Below, piece by piece: positions 1-9,098 of a DNA stretch of 64,000 nucleotides. The stretch comes from Enterococcus sp. CSURQ0835 (lineage in GTDB: Bacteria > Bacillota > Bacilli > Lactobacillales > Enterococcaceae). Position 1 is the stretch's first letter. Every line of letters starts with the position of its first letter. Made by a program: the position numbers and the translations under genes. The DNA lies in the NCBI RefSeq assembly GCF_902706605.1, contig NZ_CACSLH010000001.1, positions 124,001 to 188,000 on the forward strand, given 5' to 3'. Under the pieces are notes generated by a model that worked only from the letters and a program-made list of their open reading frames with translations, was not told where the DNA came from and did not search any database.

Positions 1-45
1 TAAAATAATACTGGTTGCACATGTTTTCTTTTTGTGCTTTATTAC

Positions 46-2085
46 TTAACTTTCTCGAATCTCTTTGACAAACAATGAACTCAATAGCTGGTAAATGATC
101 TCTTGATTGCCAAATTTATAAATTTCTGTATTTAAATCACTCTCAATGATCGAACTAGAAATCTTTCCTAGTAACTCTTTTTGGTTTTCCGGCAGCGGGT
201 CAGGTGCCAACAAGAGCAAGACTCGACTGAGTTCGATACTTTTTTTATCCATCCCCGGAATCAAAAAAGTCCGATCTAGATCATAAATAGCAAAATACGG
301 TTGTTTGATTTTTTCATTTGAACTGTGAAACAAAGCAAAGTTGCTATTAGGGATCCCGATCGGTGCGACCAAATAGCGTTCAATTACTTTGCGCGTTACA
401 AATGCTGGCTCGCTAGTGATCGTTTCTGGTAAAGCGGCAATCACTTGGGCAAGCGTTGTCTCGATCGTGTCATCAGCTTTGATGGATCGGACTTCAAAGC
501 TTTGCAACAAATTATTTGCGACTCGCATCATTTCATAGATCTCTTCAAACGATTCACTTTCTTCTTTGACAACGACTTTTCTGATCGCTGGCTGCAAACG
601 CTGCAGTTGCCCTCTGATCTCCGTGATCTCCTCTTCTAATAAAAGCGGCGAGATAACTTTATACGGCAGCTGAAATCCAGGTAAAAACACTGTCGCTAAA
701 ATCACGTCATACGGTTTAAAATCTAACTGATTCATCTCAGAGATCTTAGCAACCCGAATCTTTTTCAACTCAGGCACATACTTTTTTAAGCGGCTTTCTA
801 AGATGCGAGCTGTTCCAATCCCGCTCGAGCATAAAACTAAAGCGGAAAAGGTCTTGCCAACGGGCGTTCGTTCTAGCGAAGTCGCAAAGTGGATCACGAC
901 ATATCCTAGTTCATCCAGTGAAAAATCATGCTCAGGAAAGACAGTAGTCAGTTCTTTTGTCACTGCATTTGTCAATAGCTGGTATTTTTCTTTGATCTGA
1001 ACAAGCAGTGGATTACTGGCCTTCAAAGGCGTGATATTACGTTTCAAAGCAGCTGACATATGAGCTAACAAATCATTAAACAACTGCTCATCACTACGAA
1101 AATCAGTCTTTGTATCTTCCGAGACTAACCGAATCAATTCTTTGATCTGATAAGATAGCTCCACATCAAAATCAGCAAAAAAGATATTTTGCGTTTTCTT
1201 GTAGTTGATCCCTTCCAATTGTCGTGCTAAAAATTGGACTTCTTGTCGATTGATTGCGGTTTTAAGTTCCGTTGCGACTTTGATCATGATCTGGCTTGCA
1301 ACTTGCATACTCTCTGGATTTGGTTCAGCTGAACTGCTGGCTTCAAGTCCATGCTGACTAGTAATCCGATCAATGGAAAGTGCTAATAAAACGATCACAC
1401 GTTGGATTTGATTATCGGTCACTTTATCAAACGCATCAGTTGCTAAGTGATAAAGTGTCGTTTTAGCTAAATACAAACTCCGCGTCGTCAAGCGATCCAA
1501 GAAAAAATTTCCACTTTTTTGGGTAAGGTTTTCCGGTCGTAACTGATCAAGGAAATGAAAAAAATCATATTCAGATACCCCGTTATAAATCAAATTCCCT
1601 AAGATCTGGCGCTTCGCTTTTTCTTTGCCGGTGATTTTGATACCACGGCCTTTCAAACGTATCAGGGTCAATTCGTAATCAGCAACGCTCGTTTCGATCA
1701 CTTGCAGATCTGTTGTGATCGTAGCCGGACTCACCAAAAAATCGATCGCCAGACTTTCGATCGTGATTTCCGTCTCACTGAGTAACAAGCTACAGACAAG
1801 CGCACTTTGTCGTTGGATCGTATCAAAGACCGCCGCCTGCTTTTTTTCTAATTGTGTTTTTAACGCTGCTAGTGCTGACTTTTCACCGATCAAACGATAC
1901 CCAGCTTTTCTTGGTTTGATGATCTGGACATCTAAAGCTTTGATCGTTTTTTCAATACTTGAGATCTCCCGGTAAATCGTCCGCTTGCTGACGTGTAACA
2001 CTTGTTCCAACTCTTCAATCGTAATACCACTGGGATAATCCAATAATAGTTTTAAAATTTTCTTTTCGCGATTTGAAAAATACAC
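46..2085 (-). CDS. mtlR: MtlR-type PRD transcriptional activator of the mannitol PTS
   Basis: PTS-controlled DNA-binding activator, cytoplasmic. An N-terminal HTH (KRTIYREISSIE) is followed by two PRD regions, a IIB(Gat)-like domain with the phosphorylatable cysteine in LVLCSSGIGTARI, and a C-terminal IIA(Mtl/Fru)-like domain with a candidate His in ALFHSSN. This architecture and size (about 680 aa) are those of MtlR. The chosen start is GTG at 2085, seven bases after GGAGG; the in-frame ATG at 2106 has no ribosome site. It lies directly downstream of mtlA on the same strand, so it probably regulates mtlA and any mtlF/mtlD genes beyond the window edge. Family assignment is firm; mannitol specificity comes from the neighbour. 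Confidence 0.88.
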   Translation of the reverse strand: MYFSNREKKILKLLLDYPSGITIEELEQVLHVSKRTIYREISSIEKTIKALDVQIIKPRKAGYRLIGEKSALAALKTQLEKKQAAVFDTIQRQSALVCSLLLSETEITIESLAIDFLVSPATITTDLQVIETSVADYELTLIRLKGRGIKITGKEKAKRQILGNLIYNGVSEYDFFHFLDQLRPENLTQKSGNFFLDRLTTRSLYLAKTTLYHLATDAFDKVTDNQIQRVIVLLALSIDRITSQHGLEASSSAEPNPESMQVASQIMIKVATELKTAINRQEVQFLARQLEGINYKKTQNIFFADFDVELSYQIKELIRLVSEDTKTDFRSDEQLFNDLLAHMSAALKRNITPLKASNPLLVQIKEKYQLLTNAVTKELTTVFPEHDFSLDELGYVVIHFATSLERTPVGKTFSALVLCSSGIGTARILESRLKKYVPELKKIRVAKISEMNQLDFKPYDVILATVFLPGFQLPYKVISPLLLEEEITEIRGQLQRLQPAIRKVVVKEESESFEEIYEMMRVANNLLQSFEVRSIKADDTIETTLAQVIAALPETITSEPAFVTRKVIERYLVAPIGIPNSNFALFHSSNEKIKQPYFAIYDLDRTFLIPGMDKKSIELSRVLLLLAPDPLPENQKELLGKISSSIIESDLNTEIYKFGNQEIIYQLLSSLFVKEIRES

Positions 2086-2111
2086 GCTGTTCCCTCCAAC
2101 ATTCAAAGGCT

Positions 2112-2137
2112 AAAAGCAGTGATCACTCACTGCTTTT
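2112..2137 (-). terminator. Hairpin between mtlA and mtlR
   Basis: Perfect 9-bp inverted repeat (AAAAGCAGT / ACTGCTTTT) with an 8-base loop, just after the mtlA stop and before the mtlR ribosome site. The T-run is inside the stem arm, so it may only partly terminate and set the mtlA:mtlR ratio. Confidence 0.6.
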
Positions 2138-2174
2138 AAGCTTAATACGCGGCTGAGAAAAAAACTACTAAAGA

Positions 2175-3968
2175 CTATTTGTTTTTTATTTTTTCAGTGA
2201 TCTGATCGTACTTTGGTGTCGTAACGACATCATCGACTGAAACATGGACCGCACTTGGCGCTTTTTGTTCCGCTTGAACCGTTTCTTTTTCATTGGTTAC
2301 GATCATCGCAGTCGTCTCATCTTTTAATTCACTGATCGGTTGAGTCGTGATCGGATAGGTCAAACCTTTTTGTTTGAAGATCTTCTTCAAGACTGTCGCG
2401 CCCATCGCACTGGAACCTTTCGTCTGATCATAAGCAAAGATCACATGATCGACTTTACTATAATCAGCCAATCCTTCTGCTACATCATCTGCTTTTGGTG
2501 TAGTTGTATTCGGCGTTGTAGCAGCGGGTTCTTCTTTCAACCGCTCAACGATCTCATCATAGTGAGGAGAATTCATAAAGTTTTCCACTGAAACAAATGT
2601 TGCATTGGGTGCTTTTTGGGTTGCCCGTTCATGTAATTCTTCTTGGGTGACGATCAGCGCCTTGTCATCATCGCTTAAATTATTAATCGCTGAATTGGAA
2701 ACAGGAATCGAAAGACCCGCTTTTTTGACTTTGTCGCGTAAAATCGAAGCTCCCATTGCGCTAGAACCCATCCCAGCATCACAAGCAAAAATAATTTTGT
2801 CGACTTTCCCAAACATCTTTTCATTTTGGCTAGTCACCGCACTTGCTGCATCCGTTGCCGTCGCTTGACCTTTACTTTGAGCTTTCGCACTTTGCATAGC
2901 AGCTTGACTAGCAGCTAAATCTTCTTCAGTTTCACTTTTATCAGCTTTCAAAATAATCGAAGCGACAATAAAGGAAGCAGCTGCACCGACTAAAACTCCG
3001 GCAATATTTGCTAAATAACTACCTTTTGGCGTCATCGCTAAAACAGCGAAGATCGACCCAGGTGAAGCAGCAGCTTGCAGACCAGCACCTAATAGTTGGA
3101 AAGTAAACGTGCCACAAACCCCACCAGCCATCACAGCTAAGAATAGTAACGGTTTCATCATGACATAAGGGAAGTAGATCTCATGGATCCCACCTAGAAA
3201 TTGGATAATAATCGCACCAGGTGCAGATGATTTCGCTGAACCTTTACCAAACAAACTATAAGCCAGTAACAATCCTAAACCAGGACCAGGGTTGGCTTCC
3301 AATAAGAAGAGGATCGATTTGCCTGCTGAGGCAGCTTGATCAGCACCTAATGGCGTCAAGATCCCATGATTGATCGCATTGTTCAAGAACAAGATTTTCG
3401 CTGGTTCAATAAAGATATTCGCAATTGGTAATAAATGAGCGTGGATGATGACCTCAACAGCTTTAGCCATCGCGTGTGTCAACGTCACAACAACTGGACC
3501 GATCGCAAAAAAACCAAGGATCGCTAAGGCAAACCCGATCAGACCTGCAGAGAAGTTATTGACTAACATCTCAAAGCCAGTTTTGATTTTACTTTGGAAA
3601 GCGTCATCAAATTTTTTGATACACCAGCCTCCTAAAGGCCCCATGATCATCGCGCCGATAAACATTGGCACATCAGACCCAACGATCACACCCATCGTAG
3701 CAATCGCACCGACGACCGCGCCCCGTTGACCGTGAACCATGCTTCCTCCAGTATATCCAATCAATAATGGCAGTAAAAATTTCAGCATTGGGTCGACCAT
3801 CGTCGCAAGTTCTTTATTTGGTAACCAACCTGTCTCGATAAATAAGGCTGTAATGACCCCCCAAGCGATAAAGGCCCCGATATTCGGCATGACCATTCCA
3901 CTTAAGTGGCTACCTAAACGTTGGACACGGGCTTTCACTCCAGCTTTCTGTTGTCCAGCAGCTTCCAT
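2175..3968 (-). CDS. mtlA: PTS mannitol transporter EIICB with a second degenerate IIB domain
   Basis: Membrane permease and phosphotransferase that imports mannitol as mannitol-1-phosphate. Residues 1 to about 350 form the IIC domain (VMPNIGAFIAWG, the GGSMVHGQRGA segment, and the NNAINHGILTPLG segment). A IIB domain follows with the active cysteine in ACDAGMGSSAMGA. A second IIB-like copy at the C-terminus reads AYDQTKGSSAMGA, so the phosphorylated cysteine is replaced by tyrosine in that motif. No IIA domain is present, so a separate MtlF is expected. Start: ATG at 3968 behind AAAGGAGGAAATTAC; an in-frame ATG 15 codons upstream lacks a ribosome site. At 597 aa it is longer than single-IIB MtlA proteins. 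Confidence 0.93.
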   Translation of the reverse strand: MEAAGQQKAGVKARVQRLGSHLSGMVMPNIGAFIAWGVITALFIETGWLPNKELATMVDPMLKFLLPLLIGYTGGSMVHGQRGAVVGAIATMGVIVGSDVPMFIGAMIMGPLGGWCIKKFDDAFQSKIKTGFEMLVNNFSAGLIGFALAILGFFAIGPVVVTLTHAMAKAVEVIIHAHLLPIANIFIEPAKILFLNNAINHGILTPLGADQAASAGKSILFLLEANPGPGLGLLLAYSLFGKGSAKSSAPGAIIIQFLGGIHEIYFPYVMMKPLLFLAVMAGGVCGTFTFQLLGAGLQAAASPGSIFAVLAMTPKGSYLANIAGVLVGAAASFIVASIILKADKSETEEDLAASQAAMQSAKAQSKGQATATDAASAVTSQNEKMFGKVDKIIFACDAGMGSSAMGASILRDKVKKAGLSIPVSNSAINNLSDDDKALIVTQEELHERATQKAPNATFVSVENFMNSPHYDEIVERLKEEPAATTPNTTTPKADDVAEGLADYSKVDHVIFAYDQTKGSSAMGATVLKKIFKQKGLTYPITTQPISELKDETTAMIVTNEKETVQAEQKAPSAVHVSVDDVVTTPKYDQITEKIKNK

Positions 3969-4029
3969 TGTAATTTCCTCCTTTAATAAATTGTATTCGT
4001 TTTCTTTACACATTTATTGTAGGGGTTTT

Positions 4030-4043
4030 AGAAAGCACTTTCA
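4030..4043. promoter_or_regulatory. cre-like site (CcpA) upstream of mtlA
   Basis: AGAAAGCACTTTCA, one or two bases from the palindromic cre TGAAAGCGCTTTCA, 60 bp upstream of the mtlA start. Carbon catabolite control of mannitol uptake is the expected role; inference from motif and position. Confidence 0.55.
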
Positions 4044-4062
4044 AACAATAGTAGATAGACAT

Positions 4063-4084
4063 TTGGCACGAAACTTTGTGCCAA
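4063..4084. promoter_or_regulatory. MtlR-operator-like inverted repeat
   Basis: TTGGCACG-N6-TGTGCCAA, a 7-bp perfect palindrome (TTGGCAC/GTGCCAA) upstream of mtlA. It resembles the TTGNCACA-type half-sites known for MtlR in bacilli, though the spacer is 6 rather than 4. Proposed MtlR binding site. Confidence 0.55.
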
Positions 4085-4197
4085 AACTAAATTTCAGTTT
4101 AATTTAGTGACAAAATTTGATCAAAACAGCGTACTGATAACGATTTTAAATTTAACGCGTTATCTTACGAGCGAGTCTCCTTTCTTTTTATGAAACC

Positions 4198-4249
4198 ACA
4201 AAAAAATGGTAACGCAACAAGCTTCCATTAAGTAGCTCATAGCGTTACC
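4198..4249 (-). terminator. Terminator of the APC permease gene
   Basis: GGTAACGC/GCGTTACC arms (4208-4215 and 4242-4249) with an inner AAGCT/AGCT pairing, followed on the minus strand by a T-run. Sits 10 bp after the permease stop. Confidence 0.75.
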
Positions 4250-4258
4250 AAAATCAAT

Positions 4259-5632
4259 TTATTTATTCAACAAACTATGTCGATAGCCAAAGCCAAAGTA
4301 AATCGCTAGGCCGATCGCTAACGTAATCCCAAAAACGACAAACGTCATCCCGCTTAATTGAGCAATCAAAAATAGACAAGCTAAGATTGATAGGATGGGC
4401 AAAACTGGTACAAGTGGAACTGAAAATTCACCTTTTTTCGGCTTGCCATGATCTTTCCGCAATTTCAAAATACCAACAGCCATCAAGATCAAATAAGCTA
4501 ACGCCACGATATTAGTCAACTCAGCTAAAATTTGTAATGGGAACGCCGCCGCAAAAACTAACGCAATCGCACCAGCTACAAAGGTCGCATTTTTAGGTGC
4601 TCGCGTCTTTGCATCAACTTTTCCCATAAAACCTGGTAGCAAACCATCTTTACTGATTGCATAGAGCAAACGAGCTAATGCAAACAACATGGAGATCGTG
4701 ACTGTCAAAAGCGTTAGCATCGCACCGACTGAAATGATCGAACCAATCACGCCATGACCGATGTAACGCATCACAAAGGCCATCGGATCTGCTACTTGTA
4801 ATTTCGCAAAAGGTACGACTCCAGTTGAAATCAAAGTCACGATGATATAGAGCACCGTTGCGATCAAGATCGAACCAATGATCCCACGCGGAACGTCTTT
4901 TTGCGGATTTTTGACTTCTTCAGCTGCCATCGCAACAGAATCAAAACCTAAAAAGGCAAAGAAGACGATCGCTGCACCTTTAAAGACACTTGAAAATCCA
5001 TTTGGCATAAAAGGCTGCCAGTTGGTCGGCTTGACATAAAAAACACCCACTGCGATAAATAGCGCGATGATCCCGAATTTGACCCAAACCATCAGATTAT
5101 TTAGCATCAACACTTTTTTAGCTTCTTGGCTGACCCAAAATGTGATGAAGATGACAACAATCGCTGCGATCAAATCAATATATGTTCCTTTTGCTGCATC
5201 AAATCCACCGGTCAAAGCAGTCGGTAGGTGAACGCCCAAACTACCTAAAAATCCTTGCACATACCCTGACCAGCCAGTAGCCACCGACGAAACTGCCAGC
5301 AAAAATTCACACAGTAAAAACCAGCCAGCTAACCATGCTGCAAATTCACCAAACACGACATACAAATAGGCGTAAGGTCCGCCGATAATCGGAATCCGTG
5401 AAGCAAACTCAGCAAAACAAAAACCCGATAAGATAACTACGAAAGCAGATAAAACAAATGATAATGACAAAGCAGGTCCAGCATTATTGGCACTTGGTAC
5501 ACCAGTGATTACAAAGATCCCGGTTCCAATGATCGCCCCGATTCCCAGTAAGATCAAATCAGATAATTTCAAATTCCGATTCATCTGCGTTTTCTGTTGT
5601 GTATCTAGCACTTTTTTTCTGAATATATTCAC
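4259..5632 (-). CDS. APC-family amino acid permease
   Basis: Integral membrane amino acid transporter of 457 aa with about 12 hydrophobic segments. The N-terminal LGIGAIIGTGIFVITG glycine-rich motif and the GFDSVAMAAEEVKNPQKDVP motif after TM5/6 are hallmarks of the APC superfamily, cationic amino acid transporter (YfnA/CAT-like) branch. The start is GTG (5632) behind GGAGGTG; no ATG fits. Monocistronic between its own terminator and an A/T-rich upstream region. The substrate cannot be read from sequence. Confidence 0.88.
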   Translation of the reverse strand: MNIFRKKVLDTQQKTQMNRNLKLSDLILLGIGAIIGTGIFVITGVPSANNAGPALSLSFVLSAFVVILSGFCFAEFASRIPIIGGPYAYLYVVFGEFAAWLAGWFLLCEFLLAVSSVATGWSGYVQGFLGSLGVHLPTALTGGFDAAKGTYIDLIAAIVVIFITFWVSQEAKKVLMLNNLMVWVKFGIIALFIAVGVFYVKPTNWQPFMPNGFSSVFKGAAIVFFAFLGFDSVAMAAEEVKNPQKDVPRGIIGSILIATVLYIIVTLISTGVVPFAKLQVADPMAFVMRYIGHGVIGSIISVGAMLTLLTVTISMLFALARLLYAISKDGLLPGFMGKVDAKTRAPKNATFVAGAIALVFAAAFPLQILAELTNIVALAYLILMAVGILKLRKDHGKPKKGEFSVPLVPVLPILSILACLFLIAQLSGMTFVVFGITLAIGLAIYFGFGYRHSLLNK

Positions 5633-5754
5633 AGGAACACCTCCACTTTTTCTGAAAATTCAAACTTTACCTTACACTAAAATAAAATGCCGCAACATGC
5701 AACTAGAAAAAAAGAATAACAAAAATTTTTTAATTTTAGAATCTAAATATAGCA

Positions 5755-5795
5755 AAAAAAGCTCCTTCAACTAATGTTAAAGAAACCTCTTGTTG
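5755..5795 (-). terminator. Terminator after the DUF956 gene
   Basis: Minus-strand hairpin TCTTTAAC-atta-GTTGAAGGA (with wobble pairs) followed by a T7 run, one base beyond the DUF956 stop. Confidence 0.65.
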
Positions 5796-5796
5796 A

Positions 5797-6171
5797 TCAT
5801 CTACGAATAAAAATTGATTTCATCCCACGTTTTATGACATCCACAAAGCTAAGCGAACGAACCAAGTGACTTGAATCAACATATTTTCGAATCGCTCGTA
5901 ATACTTTTTTAGGGTCTTTTGAAGAAAAACTATATGTACCATTTTTTTTAGTCTGAATAGCAAAACGAGGAATCCACTTACCTTTAAACATTACGGAAGC
6001 AACAACATAATCTACTTCCTCCCAAGGTATCTGAATAAACTTTCGTGCATCACGTTCATTGTAAAATTCGAAGCCACGATCACCGATCATGATTTTTCCA
6101 TAATCCGTTAAACCAGCATACGAATTAGCTTTAACTACTAAGTCCACTTTTGTATTTAACGATTGAACCAT
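5797..6171 (-). CDS. manO: DUF956 (ManO-like) protein of the mannose PTS operon
   Basis: A 124-aa soluble protein matching the DUF956 family, found almost exclusively behind mannose-type PTS genes in Lactobacillales and Listeria, where it is called ManO. Recognisable segments are KANSYAGLTDYGKIMIGDRGFEFYN (cited by position: residues 14-38) and IPWEEVDYVVASV. ATG start behind AAAGGAGTGGAATA. It follows the IID gene after a terminator-like hairpin, so it may be read at a lower level than the permease genes. A modulator role for the PTS is proposed in the literature; biochemical function is unsettled. Confidence 0.82.
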   Translation of the reverse strand: MVQSLNTKVDLVVKANSYAGLTDYGKIMIGDRGFEFYNERDARKFIQIPWEEVDYVVASVMFKGKWIPRFAIQTKKNGTYSFSSKDPKKVLRAIRKYVDSSHLVRSLSFVDVIKRGMKSIFIRR

Positions 6172-6238
6172 TATTCCACTCCTTTTCTCTCATCAGTGAT
6201 ATTATACGTTTTTTTCATACAATACACCATATTAAAAA

Positions 6239-6276
6239 ACACATCCTGAACGAAAATATGCGTCCAGAATGTGCAT
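6239..6276 (-). terminator. Hairpin between IID and DUF956 genes
   Basis: CACATtCTG ... CAGgATGTG stem followed by TTTTTT on the minus strand, immediately downstream of the IID stop. Probably a partial terminator that lowers DUF956 expression. Confidence 0.65.
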
Positions 6277-6283
6277 CGAAAGC

Positions 6284-7195
6284 TTACATCAATCCGATCA
6301 AGTGGAAGACTACCCCAATTACGAATAGACCTAAGATAATGATGATTGGAGAAACTTTTTTCTTCAATAACCACATACAGAATAAAGTCAATAGTAATGC
6401 TGCTAATCCTGGAATCAACTGATTTAAGTTATCTTGTAATGTCGTAACTTTATGATCACTTAATGATAAACCAGCTGCCTGATCTTCTAAGGCTTTCTTA
6501 ATTCCTTGTGCACCTGAAGGAAGCTTATTCCAGTCAATATAAGCACCTTTATCTAATTTAACAGACGAAACAGTTGGTGTGAACTTGACACTTACCCAAC
6601 GGTTTACCAGCGATCCTAATATGAACATCCCTAGAATAGAGGCACCTTTAGTAATATCTTGCAATAAACCACCAGATAAATCATCAGTAATTTTTGAACC
6701 AGCTTTATATCCTAATTCTTGGGTGTACCACATAAATGCCATCCGAATAGCATTCCAAGCAATAAAGTAGATAATTGGACCTAAAATATTCCCACTCATT
6801 GCTAATGAAGCAGCCAAAGCACCAATGATTGGTTTAACTGTAAACCAGAAGACTGGATCTCCGATACCAGCTAAAGGTCCCATCATACCTACTTTAACCC
6901 CTTGAATCGTTACATCATCAATTGGTGCGCCATTCGCACGTTCTTCTTCTAGTGCTAACGTTACTCCGATGATTGGTGATGCCACGTATGGGTGTGTATT
7001 AAAAAATTCTAAGTGACGTTCCAATGCTGCTGAACGATCTTCCTTGGTTTTATATAATTTCTTGATTGCAGGAATCAATGTGAATGCCCAACCACCGTTT
7101 TGCATCCGCTCGTAGTTCCATGAACCTTGTAGGAAGGTTGAACGCCACCAAATAGAAATACGATCTTTTTTCGTTAATTTAATTTTATTTTCCAT
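6284..7195 (-). CDS. mptD: PTS mannose-family EIID
   Basis: 303-aa membrane component of the mannose-class permease, pairing with IIC in the next gene. Typical features: RISIWWRSTFLQGSWNYERMQN at residues 12-33, the GPLAGIGDPVFWFT core, and a C-terminal membrane anchor. ATG start behind GGGAGAAAG. Mannose-type IIC/IID complexes are the docking receptor of class IIa bacteriocins in enterococci and listeriae (established knowledge). The order IIB-IIAB-IIC-IID-DUF956 matches the enterococcal mpt operon; the symbol is by this analogy. Confidence 0.93.
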   Translation of the reverse strand: MENKIKLTKKDRISIWWRSTFLQGSWNYERMQNGGWAFTLIPAIKKLYKTKEDRSAALERHLEFFNTHPYVASPIIGVTLALEEERANGAPIDDVTIQGVKVGMMGPLAGIGDPVFWFTVKPIIGALAASLAMSGNILGPIIYFIAWNAIRMAFMWYTQELGYKAGSKITDDLSGGLLQDITKGASILGMFILGSLVNRWVSVKFTPTVSSVKLDKGAYIDWNKLPSGAQGIKKALEDQAAGLSLSDHKVTTLQDNLNQLIPGLAALLLTLFCMWLLKKKVSPIIIILGLFVIGVVFHLIGLM

Positions 7196-7212
7196 TTTTG
7201 CTTTCTCCCTTC

Positions 7213-8025
7213 TTAATAGTTATCGATGATATCGCCTAGTGGGTCTCCAGTGTTTGAGCCACCGCCATTACTTGAACCACCACTACCTTGTTTAGATAGA
7301 GCCAAGTAGATCAATGCAAGTGACACACCGATAGCACCAAGACCGATAAGTGTGATTTCTGTTACAGTAGCTAATACAAAACCAATTGCAAAGAATGGCC
7401 AAACTTCACGTGTTGCCATCATGTTGATAACCATTGCATAACCAACGGCAACGACCATTCCCCCACCGATTGCTAAACCATCCGTTAACCAAGTAGGCAT
7501 TGCTTCTAGCAATGAACGTACAGGTCCAGCACCAACAGCTAGAATTAAACCTGCTGGAATAGCGATCCGCACACCTTGCATACAAATAGCAATAATATGC
7601 CACATTTCAACTTTACGGAAATTACCTTCTTTAGCAGCACCATCCATGATATGAACGATACCAGTTGCTAACGTACGACAAATGATTGTTAATAGTAATC
7701 CTGCAACTGCTAAAGGTACGGCAATAGCGATAGCTGATGAAACACCAGCTCTACCTTGTCCACCTAATACTAAGATAATTGCTGAAGCGACTGAAGCTAA
7801 TGCAGCATCGGGTGCTACGGCAGCTCCGATATTTGCCCAACCTAAAGCGATCATTTGAAGCGTACCACCTAAGATCAAACATGGTACTAAGTTACCTGTT
7901 ACTAAGCCGATTAACGTACAAGCAATAACTGGTTGATGAAAATGAAATTCATCCAAGATACCTTCCATACCAGCCAAGAATGCTACGATAATGACTAATA
8001 TCACTTGAATAAAATTTAAGTCCAT
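7213..8025 (-). CDS. mptC: PTS mannose-family EIIC
   Basis: 270-aa polytopic membrane protein of the mannose-class IIC family (GMEGILDEFHFHQPVIACTL at residues 20-39, GGTLQMIALGWANIGAAVAPD near residues 74-94). It transports hexose with IID. The last 25 or so residues form a soluble Gly/Ser-rich tail (GSGGSSNGGGSNTGDPLGD). ATG start behind GAGGATT. Part of the five-gene PTS operon on the minus strand, 17 bp ahead of IID. Confidence 0.93.
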   Translation of the reverse strand: MDLNFIQVILVIIVAFLAGMEGILDEFHFHQPVIACTLIGLVTGNLVPCLILGGTLQMIALGWANIGAAVAPDAALASVASAIILVLGGQGRAGVSSAIAIAVPLAVAGLLLTIICRTLATGIVHIMDGAAKEGNFRKVEMWHIIAICMQGVRIAIPAGLILAVGAGPVRSLLEAMPTWLTDGLAIGGGMVVAVGYAMVINMMATREVWPFFAIGFVLATVTEITLIGLGAIGVSLALIYLALSKQGSGGSSNGGGSNTGDPLGDIIDNY

Positions 8026-8054
8026 GATATTTAATCCTCCGTTTTCTTCTATAT

Positions 8055-9026
8055 TTATTTTTGTCTATTTAACTCATCTTGTGCTTTTTTCAGGATCTCA
8101 TTCATGTCGCCTTTAGAATCATTTGGTACTTTCCGAACATCAAATTTCAATCCTTTTTCCTTCAACTTGTTAAATGTATCGATATCTTCTTGACTGAAGG
8201 CCAATACTTTATTCGGTTGAACTTTACCTGGTGAATGCGCCATGGACCCTACGTTGATCGTATCTAATGGAACGCCACCATCAACTGCACGCAACACATC
8301 TTCAGGATTTTCGAACAATAACAGTGCACGTTGTCCACCAAAATGTTGATCATCTTTTGCTAACTTAATCATTTGGTCGATCGGTACAACGTGGGCTTTC
8401 ACACCTGGAGGAGCAGCCTGTTGAATTAATTTTTTACGAAGTTCATCTTTCGCTACTGCATCAGAAACCACAATAATACGGGTTGGACCAGTTGTTTTTG
8501 TCCATGCAGTTGCAACTTGTCCGTGTAATAGACGAGAATCGATTCGAGCTAAAACATAATCAAATTTACCAGGACGCCCGCCTGCAGGTGCCGCTTGAGT
8601 AGCTTGTGAAGCAACCTCTTTCGGTTCTAATTCTTCTGGTTTGATCTTGACCCCATCTTTTGCTGTTTCTAAAATGTGCGCCGCGATTTCTTGTGCGGAT
8701 TCCATTGAGAAACGTGATGCGTACGCTTCGATCACCATCGGCAAGTTCATGCCAGCTACGATTGCCCATTTGTCTTTATGCTCTTCAAACAGACTATTAG
8801 CTTGGTTGAACGGCGTGCCTCCCCATAGGTCGACCAAGAACAAGACTTCATCTTGGTTTTCAAAGGATGCGATCGCGTCTTTCATTTTTGCTTTGACGTC
8901 ATCAGGACCTTCGCTTGGCATCAGTGTCACGGCTTGGACATTTTCTTGTTCTCCGAAGATCATAGCGCCGGATTGTAAAATACCTTTTGCGAATTCTCCA
9001 TGACTTGCAAGGATAATTCCTACCAT
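8055..9026 (-). CDS. mptA: PTS mannose-family EIIAB
   Basis: 323-aa cytoplasmic phosphotransferase. IIA domain (1-135) with the phosphorylated His in ILASHGEFAKG; an Ala/Gln/Gly-rich linker (about 140-153, QATQAAPAGGRPG); IIB domain (about 157-323) with the active His in RIDSRLLHGQVATAW. Relays phosphate from HPr to the incoming hexose and also to the PRDs/IIA domain of the sigma-54 activator upstream. ATG behind GGGAGGTATAAAG. Central gene of the operon. Confidence 0.94.
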   Translation of the reverse strand: MVGIILASHGEFAKGILQSGAMIFGEQENVQAVTLMPSEGPDDVKAKMKDAIASFENQDEVLFLVDLWGGTPFNQANSLFEEHKDKWAIVAGMNLPMVIEAYASRFSMESAQEIAAHILETAKDGVKIKPEELEPKEVASQATQAAPAGGRPGKFDYVLARIDSRLLHGQVATAWTKTTGPTRIIVVSDAVAKDELRKKLIQQAAPPGVKAHVVPIDQMIKLAKDDQHFGGQRALLLFENPEDVLRAVDGGVPLDTINVGSMAHSPGKVQPNKVLAFSQEDIDTFNKLKEKGLKFDVRKVPNDSKGDMNEILKKAQDELNRQK

Positions 9027-9098
9027 CTTTATACCTCCCTATTCATTTTCGTTACAGTAATCAATATTAATAAGTTCTAAAAAACCTGTAACCTGAAA

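Noticed and set aside
6171-6374. 67-aa frame between DUF956 and IID
   Set aside because: Overlaps the IID end and the terminator hairpin; no ribosome site.
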